Assembly (NCBI GenBank): GCA_016206745.1
Contig: JACQQW010000143.1
Span: 1 to 5,292, forward strand
DNA: 5,292 bases
Origin: Candidatus Omnitrophota bacterium
GTDB lineage: Bacteria; Omnitrophota; Gorgyraeia; Zapsychrales; Fredricksoniimonadaceae
Reading direction: 5' to 3'
In this document: positions 1 to 5,292 of the stretch, piece after piece
Layout of the letters: each line of letters opens with the position of its first letter
How positions within the stretch are numbered: the first letter of the stretch is position 1
Position numbers and translations under genes: made by a program
Notes under the pieces: generated by a model
The model's database searches: none
What the model saw: the letters and a program-made list of their open reading frames with translations, nothing else
Told to the model about the DNA's origin: nothing

Positions 1-1422
1 GATTTGATCAGGGAAAATTTGGGCGAGTTTTTTAAAGGGTATAAGATTAAAGAGTCCTGTATGTTCCGGGTCTTGCGCGACAGTGAATTGGCATTCGAAG
101 AAGAATACGCGCCCAATTTGCTCAAAGCCATGGAAAAAGAATTAAAGAAGCGCCCCACGGCCCAGGTGGTGCATGTGCAGGTGGAAGAAGGGGCATCAAC
201 GGAACTGGTGGAGGCATTGTGCGCAGGCATTGAATTTTCCAAAGAAGAGGTGAATTTCACCGGCGGAGATTTGGATTTATCGTATTTGTGGGAATTGTCC
301 GCGGCCATTGACCGGCCGGATTTGCATTTTACCAGTTTCAGCCCGGCTAAAATCCCTTACGATCATATTTTTGAAAAGATCAAAGACGGTGATTTTATCA
401 CGCATTTGCCGTTTCAATCGTTTTTTCCGGCGGTGGACTTGGTCGCCGCGGCCGCCAAAGACCCCGATGTGCTGGCCATTAAAATGACCCTGTACCGCAC
501 CAATGAAGATTCTGCCATCATCAAGGCGCTTATGGAGGCGGCCAAGCGCCGCAAGCAGGTCACTGTGGTGGTGGAAATCAAGGCCCGTTTTGAGGAGGAG
601 AAAAACATCCAGTGGGCCAGGGAACTGGAGGCCGCGGGCTGCCACGTCATTTACGGCATTGCCGGCCTGAAGATCCATTCGAAAATGACTTTGGTTGTGC
701 GTAAGGAAGAGGGGCGCATCCGCCGTTATGTGCATTTATCGACGGGGAATTACAATGAAAAGACCGCGCGCTTGTACACGGACATCGGGTACTTCACCGC
801 CAATGACGATTTTGCCCGCGACATCGCGGATGTCTTCAATGTCATCACCGGCTACTCCCTGCCTTCGCCGTGGAAGCGGGTGATTTCTTCGCCGCATGAT
901 TTGCGCAAGTATTTCTTCGACCTGATCGACAAAGAAATCGCCGCCCAGCAAGAGCATAAAAACGGGTCGATCATGGCCAAGATGAATTCCCTGGAAGACC
1001 CGCAAATGATTGAAAAGCTCTATGAAGCGTCCAGGGCGGGTGTCGGCATTAAACTGCTGGTGCGCGGCATCTGCGCGCTGGTTCCGGGAGTAAAGGGTTT
1101 GAGCGAACACGTCGAGGCGCATAGCATTGTGGGGCGGTTTTTGGAACATTCCCGCATGTATATTTTCAATAATAATGCCGACCCGCGGGTCTTTTTATCA
1201 TCGGCGGACTGGATGACGCGCAATTTCGACCGGCGCATCGAACTGCTGTTTGAAATCGCCAAACCGGAAATTAAAACGCATGTGCAGTTTATCATGGAAA
1301 ATTATTGGAAGGATTCCTCCAAATCCCGGGTTTTGGGGGCGGATAAACTGCACACCCGGCCAAACGCGCAGGACGGGGATTTCAACGCGCAGGAATACTT
1401 CATCAACCACTATACGCGATGA
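1..1422 (+). CDS. ppk1: Polyphosphate kinase 1, C-terminal part (5' end outside window)
   Basis: PPK1 reversibly transfers the gamma-phosphate of ATP onto a growing inorganic polyphosphate chain through a phosphohistidine intermediate. The frame is open from the first base, so the gene begins upstream; the early TTG at 4 is not a credible start. What remains (473 residues) is the end of the head domain, then C1 and C2. Counting codons from base 1, the key residues are Arg166 (in LYRT), Arg196 (in KARFEEE), His226 (in GLKIHSKM, base 676) and His383 (in FLEHSRMYIF, base 1147). Their spacing of 30, 30 and 157 residues equals that of E. coli PPK Arg375, Arg405, His435 and His592 as I recall them, implying about 209 residues lie upstream. 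Other family blocks present are STGNYNEKTARLYTD and LSSADWMTRN. The visible part has no frameshift, and both catalytic histidines are intact. The stop overlaps the start of the ROK kinase gene (ATGA), indicating an operon. Confidence 0.97.
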   Translation, partial: DLIRENLGEFFKGYKIKESCMFRVLRDSELAFEEEYAPNLLKAMEKELKKRPTAQVVHVQVEEGASTELVEALCAGIEFSKEEVNFTGGDLDLSYLWELSAAIDRPDLHFTSFSPAKIPYDHIFEKIKDGDFITHLPFQSFFPAVDLVAAAAKDPDVLAIKMTLYRTNEDSAIIKALMEAAKRRKQVTVVVEIKARFEEEKNIQWARELEAAGCHVIYGIAGLKIHSKMTLVVRKEEGRIRRYVHLSTGNYNEKTARLYTDIGYFTANDDFARDIADVFNVITGYSLPSPWKRVISSPHDLRKYFFDLIDKEIAAQQEHKNGSIMAKMNSLEDPQMIEKLYEASRAGVGIKLLVRGICALVPGVKGLSEHVEAHSIVGRFLEHSRMYIFNNNADPRVFLSSADWMTRNFDRRIELLFEIAKPEIKTHVQFIMENYWKDSSKSRVLGADKLHTRPNAQDGDFNAQEYFINHYTR

Positions 1423-2378
1423 GTTATTATATCGGCATAGACATCGGCGGGACCAAAATTGCCGGGGCTTTAGCGGCCCCTTCCGGACGCATCCTGACCC
1501 GCACCAAAATACCCACGCCCAAACACATCAAACCTAAAGACATTTATGTGTGTATTTTAAACAGCATCGAGGAGTTGATGCGCTTAGGCGGCATTAAACG
1601 CGCGCAACTTAAAGGGATGGGTTTGGGTGTGCCGGGCATAGTGGATACGCATAATGATCATATCCTTGCCGCCCCTAATATCAATTTAACTGGATTTCCT
1701 TTGAGCGCGCATTTAAAACGCAAATACCGGGTGCCCGTTGCCATGACCAATGACGTTAATGCCGGTTTATTAGGGGAAGCCTGGTTGGGGGCTGCCCGGG
1801 GATTAATCCATGTTGTGGGTATTTTTCCAGGCACCGGCGTGGGAGGGGCGGTCATCACCGATAAAAAATTACTTTTAGGCATGCAAGGCGCGGCCACGGA
1901 ATTAGGCCATATGATCATCGACTTAAATGGACCCTTGTGCCATTGCGGCAATCGCGGTTGCCTGGAGGCCCTGGCCAGCCGCTGGGCCATGGAGCGGGAC
2001 ATCCGGGCATTGGTCAAAGCGGGGTGTAAATCCGCCATTGTGAAGTTAACGGGAGGTAAATTATCAACGATCAAAAGCCGCTTTCTCAAAGAGGCCCTGG
2101 CCCAGAATGACCCGGTGGTCAAATCGGTGTTGGCCAAGGTTGCCGGTCATTTGGGCAAAGCCTCGGTGTCCATTAATCACATCTTCAACCCCCAAGCCAT
2201 TCTATTCGGCGGCGGCGTCATCAAGGCCTGCGGCCAGTTTATGCTGCCCATCATCCATCAAGCCGTACACCAGGACCCGTTTTTTAAGAAATTCAATTCC
2301 TGCCGCATCTTACAATCCAAATTGGGGGATGACGCCGCGCCTTTGGGGGCTGTCCATCTAGTCCATCGGTTAAAATAA
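1419..2378 (+). CDS. ROK-family sugar kinase, probable glucokinase
   Basis: This 319-residue cytoplasmic protein has the normal length of a ROK sugar kinase, which phosphorylates glucose or a related hexose, usually with ATP. The N-terminal phosphate-binding motif DIGGTKIAG is at residues 8-16. The probable catalytic base is Asp112 in TNDVNAG. A second phosphate-binding loop GTGVGG follows near residue 139. The ROK signature ELGH is at 161-164 and the zinc-binding motif CHCGNRGCLE at 174-183; His164, Cys174, Cys176 and Cys181 are the expected zinc ligands. The C-terminal blocks NPQAILFGGGVI and LGDDAAPLGA are also typical. There is no N-terminal helix-turn-helix, so this is an enzyme and not a NagC/XylR-type repressor. 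The ATG overlaps the ppk1 stop by 4 bases and has no good Shine-Dalgarno at normal spacing, so translation is probably coupled to ppk1. Substrate is inferred: glucose is likeliest, but N-acetylglucosamine, mannose or fructose are possible. Confidence 0.92.
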   Translation: MSYYIGIDIGGTKIAGALAAPSGRILTRTKIPTPKHIKPKDIYVCILNSIEELMRLGGIKRAQLKGMGLGVPGIVDTHNDHILAAPNINLTGFPLSAHLKRKYRVPVAMTNDVNAGLLGEAWLGAARGLIHVVGIFPGTGVGGAVITDKKLLLGMQGAATELGHMIIDLNGPLCHCGNRGCLEALASRWAMERDIRALVKAGCKSAIVKLTGGKLSTIKSRFLKEALAQNDPVVKSVLAKVAGHLGKASVSINHIFNPQAILFGGGVIKACGQFMLPIIHQAVHQDPFFKKFNSCRILQSKLGDDAAPLGAVHLVHRLK

Positions 2379-2394
2379 TTAATTCCCCGTAACT

Positions 2395-2655
2395 CTACCT
2401 GCGGTAAACATCCCTGCGGTGGCCGACTTTCACGACACAAACAGTCAGAACCATGTCTTCGATGGTGTATAATATCCTGTAATCCCCGCATCGTACGCGG
2501 TATTTATCTTGAGCGGACAGTTTTTCACAGCCGGGCGGACGCGGGTTATCGGCCAATGAATGGATTTTTTGAATGACCGCCTGCAGGTGATGTTTGGGAA
2601 GGGTTTCGATTTCTTTGGCAGCGGATTTTTTAATTTCAATGCTATATTTTGCCAT
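2395..2655 (-). CDS. Type II toxin, RelE/ParE superfamily
   Basis: This 86-residue basic protein has the length and layout of RelE-type toxins, which usually cleave mRNA in the ribosomal A site; ParE relatives instead poison gyrase. It opens with a short strand (KYSIEIKKSAAKEIETLP, residues 3-20) leading into the two-helix hairpin. The family block PPGCEKL is at 40-46, the core strands KYRVRCGDYRILY at 51-63, and the C-terminal VGHRRDVYRR at 77-86. The conserved basic residues and the terminal Tyr84 sit where RelE enzymes carry catalytic residues, which favours an mRNA interferase over a gyrase poison; this is inference. Its ATG lies 14 bases inside the antitoxin gene, with only a weak purine stretch (GAAAG) upstream, so synthesis is probably coupled to antitoxin translation. 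The stop is 16 bases from the convergent ROK kinase stop. The gene appears intact. Confidence 0.92.
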   Translation of the reverse strand: MAKYSIEIKKSAAKEIETLPKHHLQAVIQKIHSLADNPRPPGCEKLSAQDKYRVRCGDYRILYTIEDMVLTVCVVKVGHRRDVYRR

Positions 2656-2875
2656 CGGCTTTCAATTTCTTTAGAAGTTGTTCATAAGAAACCGTTGGTT
2701 CTTTGGCCCGCTTGGCAAAAGCCTCCAAATCCTGCTGGTCTTCCAGCAGTTCATGATGCAGGGCCTCGTTGACCAGCTGGGAAACGGACACATCAGACTC
2801 TAATGCTTTGATTTTTAAGGCTTTATGGATCGATGCATCCAGATAAACCGTGGCCCGTTTGATAAGTGTGGTCAT
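2642..2875 (-). CDS. Type II antitoxin, ribbon-helix-helix (CopG-like)
   Basis: This 77-residue protein should bind and neutralise the RelE/ParE toxin encoded directly downstream and repress their shared promoter. The N-terminal part fits a ribbon-helix-helix DNA-binding fold: the beta strand KRATVYL (6-12) pairs in the dimer to enter the major groove, helix A spans about 14-26, and helix B is VSVSQLVNEALHHELL (29-44). The acidic, probably flexible C-terminus (EDQQDLEAFAKRAKEP, then SYEQLLKKLKADGKI) is the expected toxin-binding segment. The ending LKADGKI resembles many CopG-type antitoxins paired with RelE-like toxins. Antitoxin-first order with a 14-base overlap into the toxin gene is standard. 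The start is well supported by an AAAGGAGG Shine-Dalgarno 5 bases upstream and by a strong promoter. Inverted repeats overlapping that promoter fit autoregulation. Confidence 0.92.
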   Translation of the reverse strand: MTTLIKRATVYLDASIHKALKIKALESDVSVSQLVNEALHHELLEDQQDLEAFAKRAKEPTVSYEQLLKKLKADGKI

Positions 2876-2880
2876 ACGCT

Positions 2881-2888
2881 CCTCCTTT
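2881..2888 (-). promoter_or_regulatory. Strong Shine-Dalgarno of the antitoxin gene
   Basis: Read on the minus strand, AAAGGAGG lies 5 bases before the ATG at 2875 and is a near-perfect anti-16S match. It contrasts with the weak site in front of the toxin gene, which fits the usual need for antitoxin to be made in excess. Confidence 0.85.
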
Positions 2889-2903
2889 ATAATTTACAGT
2901 ATA

Positions 2904-2932
2904 AATATAGCATAATAACGTTATAACGTCAA
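2904..2932 (-). promoter_or_regulatory. Sigma70-type promoter of the toxin-antitoxin operon
   Basis: On the minus strand a -35 element TTGACG (2932-2927) is followed by exactly 17 bases and a -10 element TATATT (2909-2904). A TG one base before the -10 makes it an extended -10. Transcription should begin near 2897, giving a leader of about 22 bases that carries the strong Shine-Dalgarno. The -35 and spacer lie inside the operator repeats. The call is by eye from consensus; no expression evidence is available. Confidence 0.8.
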
Positions 2933-2942
2933 GACGTTATTA
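2913..2942. promoter_or_regulatory. Palindromic operator, probable antitoxin binding site
   Basis: Two palindromes built from the same half-site lie side by side. ATAACGTTAT (2915-2924) is a perfect 10-base palindrome. ATAACGTCAAGACGTTAT (2923-2940) has perfect 8-base arms around AA. Together they give four copies of ATAACGT/ACGTTAT, at 2915, 2918, 2923 and 2934, with palindrome centres 12 bases apart. The outer copies also form a 9-base inverted repeat (TAATAACGT at 2913-2921 and ACGTTATTA at 2934-2942). The repeats cover the -35 and most of the spacer of the toxin-antitoxin promoter, so a bound dimer would block RNA polymerase. Assignment to the ribbon-helix-helix antitoxin rests on position and on the known habits of such repressors. 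Confidence 0.78.
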
Positions 2943-2971
2943 GGAGCCGTCAAATAAAAAACGGAATTTCA

Positions 2972-3000
2972 TTGCCGAGTTTAGGGGCAGTATATATAAT
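2972..3000 (+). promoter_or_regulatory. Sigma70-type promoter of glgB
   Basis: A -35 element TTGCCG (2972-2977) is followed by a 17-base spacer and a perfect -10 TATAAT (2995-3000). A start 6 to 8 bases after the -10 falls at 3006-3008, on the ATG of glgB at 3007. The promoter is separate from the toxin-antitoxin operator, whose nearest edge is about 30 bases upstream of the -35. The spacer itself contains AGGGG (2983-2987), which is therefore unlikely to act as a ribosome binding site on this transcript. Confidence 0.7.
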
Positions 3001-3006
3001 TCCTAT

Positions 3007-4950
3007 ATGTCCCCGTCCACTTCAAAGCAAAATGTTTTACCCGCCCCTTTGATCACCGATCACGACGTTTACCTGTTTAAAGAAGGCAATCATTTTAAAT
3101 TGCATGAAAAATTCGGCAGCCATCCCATGGTTGTGGACGGGGTGGCGGGGGTGCATTTTGCGGTCTGGGCGCCCAATGCCAGGGCCGTTTCGGTCATCGG
3201 CAATTTCAACCATTGGGACCGCCAGGCGCATCCGCTCAATTGCCGCTGGGACTCCTCCGGTATATGGGAAGGGTTTGTCCCCGGCTTGGGCCAGGGAGAA
3301 TTGTATAAATATTTCATCGTTTCCAATAAAGATTTTTATCAGGTCGAGAAGCAGGACCCGTTTGCTTATTTTAATGAAGAACCCCCCCGCACAGCGTCCA
3401 TTGTTTGGGACCTGGAATATGCCTGGGGCGATGCGCGGTGGATGAAGGAACGCCACAGCCGCAACAGCCTGCAGGCGCCGTTTTCCATTTATGAAATGCA
3501 TTTAGGCTCCTGGCGGCGGGTGGTGGAAGAGGGCAACCGGCCGTTTTCCTACCGGGAGCTGGCCAAACATTTGGTCCCTTATTTAAAAGAGATGGGTTTT
3601 ACCCACGTTGAATTCCTGCCGGTCATGGAACATCCTTTTTACGGGTCCTGGGGCTACCAGACGCTGGGATATTTTTCGCCCACCTCCAGGTACGGCAACC
3701 CGCAGGATTTCATGCGCCTGGTGGATTGCCTGCATCAAAATGGCATCGGCGTGATCCTCGACTGGGTGCCTTCGCATTTTCCTTCCGATGAGCATGGCCT
3801 GGTGTATTTTGACGGCACCCATCTGTTCGAGCATGCCGACCCCAAAAAGGGTTATCATCCCGACTGGAACAGCTGCATTTTTAATTACAGCCGCAATGAG
3901 GTGAGGGAATTCTTGATTTCCGGCGCCTTGTTTTGGCTGGAGAAATATCATATCGATGGTTTGCGCGTGGATGCGGTGGCGTCCATGCTGTATCTGGATT
4001 ATTCCCGCAAACCTTTTGAATGGATCCCCAACCAATATGGGGGCAGGGAAAACCTCGACGCCATTTATTTCCTGCGGCGGCTCAATGAAACAGTGTACGC
4101 CAATTTTCCTGACGTTCAAATGATCGCCGAGGAGTCCACCGCCTGGGGCGGAGTGTCGCGGCCTGTGCATACCGGGGGCCTGGGTTTCGGCATGAAATGG
4201 AACATGGGCTGGATGCACGACACGCTGGTGTATATGACCAAAGACCCCATTTACCGCAAGTATCACCATAATGACCTGACCTTCAGTTTTTATTATGCCT
4301 TTACCGAGAATTTCCTGCTTTCATTGTCGCATGACGAAGTGGTGCACGGCAAAGGGGCCCTGGCCGCGAAAATGCCCGGCGATGATTGGCAGAAATTCGC
4401 CAATTTGCGCCTGCTCCTGGGATATATGTTCGCCCATCCGGGCAAGAAATTATTGTTTATGGGCCAGGAACTGGCGCAATGGGAAGAATGGAGGCATGAA
4501 AAAAGCTTGGACTGGCACCTGCTTGCGTATGCCCCGCACCAGGGCATACATCAATGGGTCAAGGATTTGAATAAACTATATACGTCCGAGCCGGCTTTGT
4601 ACCAGTGCGATTTTACGCCTGACGGGTTTGAATGGATAGACCTCAATGATTACAATCAAGGGGTCATTAGCTTTGTCCGCAAAACGTCCGACGGTAAATC
4701 CAAAATCATGGCCGTATGCAATTTTACGCCCATGACCTGGCATAATTACCATGTCGGAGTGCCGCAGGCTGGTCTATGGCGGGAAATTTTAAATAGCGAT
4801 GCGGCCATTTACGGCGGCGGTTCCCAGGGAAATTTGGGCGGAAAAGAAGCCATGAAGATTGGTTTTCACGGCCGGCCGTATTCATTGGCGCTGACCATCC
4901 CGCCTTTGGGGATTTTGTTTTTGAAAAAACGAGAGGAGAGGATCGCATGA
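3007..4950 (+). CDS. glgB: 1,4-alpha-glucan (glycogen) branching enzyme, GH13
   Basis: GlgB cuts an alpha-1,4 glucan chain and rejoins the piece through an alpha-1,6 bond, branching glycogen in the cytoplasm. The 647-residue protein is the shorter form, lacking the extra N-terminal domain of about 100 residues in E. coli GlgB. After the family-like lead DHDVYLF (19-25) comes a CBM48 module (about 44-135, GVHFAVWAPNARAVSVIGNF). The GH13 barrel carries DWVPSH (252-257), GLRVDAV with nucleophile Asp322, AEEST with acid/base Glu375 (or Glu376), and SLSHDEVVHGKG with His442 and the third catalytic carboxylate Asp443. GGLGFGMKWNMGWMHDTL is a branching-enzyme hallmark. A C-terminal beta domain covers about 540-640. 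All catalytic residues are present. The ATG is the first start codon after the in-frame TAG at 2941 and keeps the conserved N-terminus, but no Shine-Dalgarno precedes it. The stop overlaps the next gene by 4 bases. Confidence 0.98.
   Translation: MSPSTSKQNVLPAPLITDHDVYLFKEGNHFKLHEKFGSHPMVVDGVAGVHFAVWAPNARAVSVIGNFNHWDRQAHPLNCRWDSSGIWEGFVPGLGQGELYKYFIVSNKDFYQVEKQDPFAYFNEEPPRTASIVWDLEYAWGDARWMKERHSRNSLQAPFSIYEMHLGSWRRVVEEGNRPFSYRELAKHLVPYLKEMGFTHVEFLPVMEHPFYGSWGYQTLGYFSPTSRYGNPQDFMRLVDCLHQNGIGVILDWVPSHFPSDEHGLVYFDGTHLFEHADPKKGYHPDWNSCIFNYSRNEVREFLISGALFWLEKYHIDGLRVDAVASMLYLDYSRKPFEWIPNQYGGRENLDAIYFLRRLNETVYANFPDVQMIAEESTAWGGVSRPVHTGGLGFGMKWNMGWMHDTLVYMTKDPIYRKYHHNDLTFSFYYAFTENFLLSLSHDEVVHGKGALAAKMPGDDWQKFANLRLLLGYMFAHPGKKLLFMGQELAQWEEWRHEKSLDWHLLAYAPHQGIHQWVKDLNKLYTSEPALYQCDFTPDGFEWIDLNDYNQGVISFVRKTSDGKSKIMAVCNFTPMTWHNYHVGVPQAGLWREILNSDAAIYGGGSQGNLGGKEAMKIGFHGRPYSLALTIPPLGILFLKKREERIA
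4934..4941 (+). promoter_or_regulatory. Shine-Dalgarno of the winged-helix gene inside glgB
   Basis: AGGAGAGG sits in the last codons of glgB, 5 bases before the ATG at 4947. It fixes the start of the small downstream gene and indicates independent ribosome loading in addition to coupling through the ATGA overlap. Confidence 0.75.
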
Positions 4951-5240
4951 AAGAAAAAATCATTGAAACTGCAGGAAAAACGTGGCGCTTTTTGGGGCAA
5001 AATGGTGAGACCAATGTCAGCCAATTGTCCAAAGGATTGAAAGAAAAGGACGAGCTGGTTCTGCAGGCCATCGGGTGGCTGGCCCGGGAAGACAAGATCA
5101 ATTACTCCATCAAAAACCGCCGCACATTTGTGTCCTTAGTCGATCAGGAAGCGCGCGCTTTTAACAATGTCATGTATAACATGGGTCAGCAGGCCCAAAG
5201 CGCAGAGACTTCCAATGGGAAGGCAAAAACAAGAAAATGA
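4947..5240 (+). CDS. Small winged helix-turn-helix protein, DUF2582-like
   Basis: This 97-residue protein resembles the small winged-helix family described as DUF2582 (recognised by pattern, not by search). Helix 1 is about 4-18 (KIIETAGKTWRFLGQ). NVSQLSKGLK (23-32) would be the second helix, and KDELVLQAIGWLARED (34-49) the third, likely recognition, helix. KINYSIKNRRTFVSLV (50-65) forms the wing hairpin. A polar tail follows (about 66-97), lysine- and arginine-rich at the end (GKAKTRK), longer than I expect for the bare domain and probably disordered. There is no signal peptide or membrane segment, so it is cytoplasmic. It could bind DNA or mediate protein contacts; ligand and target are unknown. 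The start has a good Shine-Dalgarno and overlaps the glgB stop by 4 bases; its own stop overlaps the next gene by 4 bases. This position suggests a role tied to alpha-glucan metabolism, but that is inference. Confidence 0.85.
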   Translation: MKEKIIETAGKTWRFLGQNGETNVSQLSKGLKEKDELVLQAIGWLAREDKINYSIKNRRTFVSLVDQEARAFNNVMYNMGQQAQSAETSNGKAKTRK

Positions 5241-5292
5241 ACCGTTTTATTTGCATTCACGGGCATTTTTATCAGCCGCCGCGGGAGAACCC
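5237..5292 (+). CDS. GH57/DUF3536-type glycoside hydrolase, N-terminal fragment (3' end outside window)
   Basis: An ATG overlapping the stop of the winged-helix gene (ATGA) opens a frame that stays open to the window edge, giving 18 complete codons. The peptide MNRFICIHGHFYQPPREN carries HGHFYQPPREN, which I recognise as the start of GH57-superfamily proteins with a DUF3536 region, often annotated as alpha-amylase or alpha-mannosidase related. In GH57 enzymes an early beta strand ending in an H-x-H-type motif with nearby aromatic residues lies at the active site. The best Shine-Dalgarno candidate, GGGAAGG (5217-5223), is rather far at 13 bases, so translation is probably coupled. Its place after glgB suggests action on alpha-glucan, but the substrate cannot be judged from so short a piece. 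Confidence 0.8.
   Translation, partial: MNRFICIHGHFYQPPREN

Noticed and set aside
277..1410. Several minus-strand open frames of 70-150 codons opposite ppk1
   Set aside because: They overlap one another and lie opposite a strongly conserved PPK1 sequence. No family resemblance or initiation signal was seen.
1658..2137. Minus-strand frame of 159 codons opposite the ROK kinase gene
   Set aside because: The forward frame has every ROK motif in order, and the reverse translation resembles no known protein.
1419..2378. ROK protein as a NagC/XylR-type transcriptional repressor
   Set aside because: The protein begins directly with the phosphate-binding motif and has no N-terminal helix-turn-helix. 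Its 319-residue length is that of the kinase branch.
2398..2419. Direct repeat CCTGCGGT near the toxin 3' end, considered as an attachment site or terminator
   Set aside because: The two 8-base copies fall in the toxin's terminal Arg-rich codons (RRDVYRR) and are explained by repeated amino acids. They form no stable hairpin.
2560..2772. Plus-strand frame of 70 codons across the toxin and antitoxin genes
   Set aside because: It is antisense to two clearly recognised genes and has no credible start signal or domain.
2947..2964. CCGT ... ACGG inverted repeat upstream of glgB, considered as a hairpin or regulator site
   Set aside because: Arms are only 4 bases around a 10-base A-rich loop, which is well within chance for intergenic DNA.
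3583..4269. Long open frame (228 codons) on the minus strand inside glgB
   Set aside because: It lies wholly opposite the catalytic barrel of a well-conserved GH13 enzyme. The translation shows no recognisable domain and there is no promoter or ribosome site. It is a shadow of glgB codon use.
1..5292. CRISPR arrays, tRNA or rRNA genes, insertion sequences
   Set aside because: No regularly spaced repeats, cloverleaf-like segments, rRNA blocks, transposase frames or terminal inverted repeats were seen. Apart from 2876-3006, nearly the whole window is coding.

Overview
The window looks like ordinary chromosomal DNA from a bacterium with mixed base composition. The genes are tightly packed, several overlap by 4 bases (ATGA), and most encode storage-polymer metabolism. 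No rRNA, tRNA, phage or transposon signal is visible, so taxonomy is weakly constrained. The small winged-helix protein together with a GH57 protein would fit an uncultured lineage such as Omnitrophota or a related group, but this is only an impression.

Layout. (1) Positions 1-1422 (+) hold the C-terminal two thirds of polyphosphate kinase 1 (ppk1); the gene starts outside the window. (2) Positions 1419-2378 (+) encode a ROK-family sugar kinase, probably a glucokinase, translationally coupled to ppk1 by a 4-base overlap. (3) Positions 2395-2875 (-) hold a complete type II toxin-antitoxin operon: a ribbon-helix-helix antitoxin followed by a RelE/ParE-fold toxin. It has a near-consensus promoter overlapped by palindromic operator half-sites and a strong Shine-Dalgarno sequence. 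(4) Positions 2876-3006 are a 131-bp divergent control region carrying that promoter and a separate, well-formed forward promoter for glgB. (5) Positions 3007-4950 (+) encode a full-length short-form glycogen branching enzyme. (6) Positions 4947-5240 (+) encode a 97-residue winged-helix protein. (7) From 5237 (+) the first 18 codons of a GH57/DUF3536-type protein run off the window. Genes 5 to 7 form a chain in which each start codon overlaps the previous stop codon.

How the genes fit together. Polyphosphate kinase stores phosphate and energy as polyphosphate. The ROK kinase probably makes a sugar phosphate such as glucose 6-phosphate. GlgB introduces alpha-1,6 branches into glycogen. The GH57 protein probably acts on alpha-glucan. 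The winged-helix protein may be a local regulator, but this is inferred from position and fold only. The toxin-antitoxin pair is functionally unrelated and splits two storage-related operons. It points convergently at the ROK gene and divergently from glgB.

The most notable points are the glgB promoter, whose predicted transcription start falls on the ATG (a likely leaderless mRNA), the compact operator/promoter of the toxin-antitoxin operon, and the small winged-helix gene locked between two glucan enzymes. Nothing here clearly amounts to an entirely new system.
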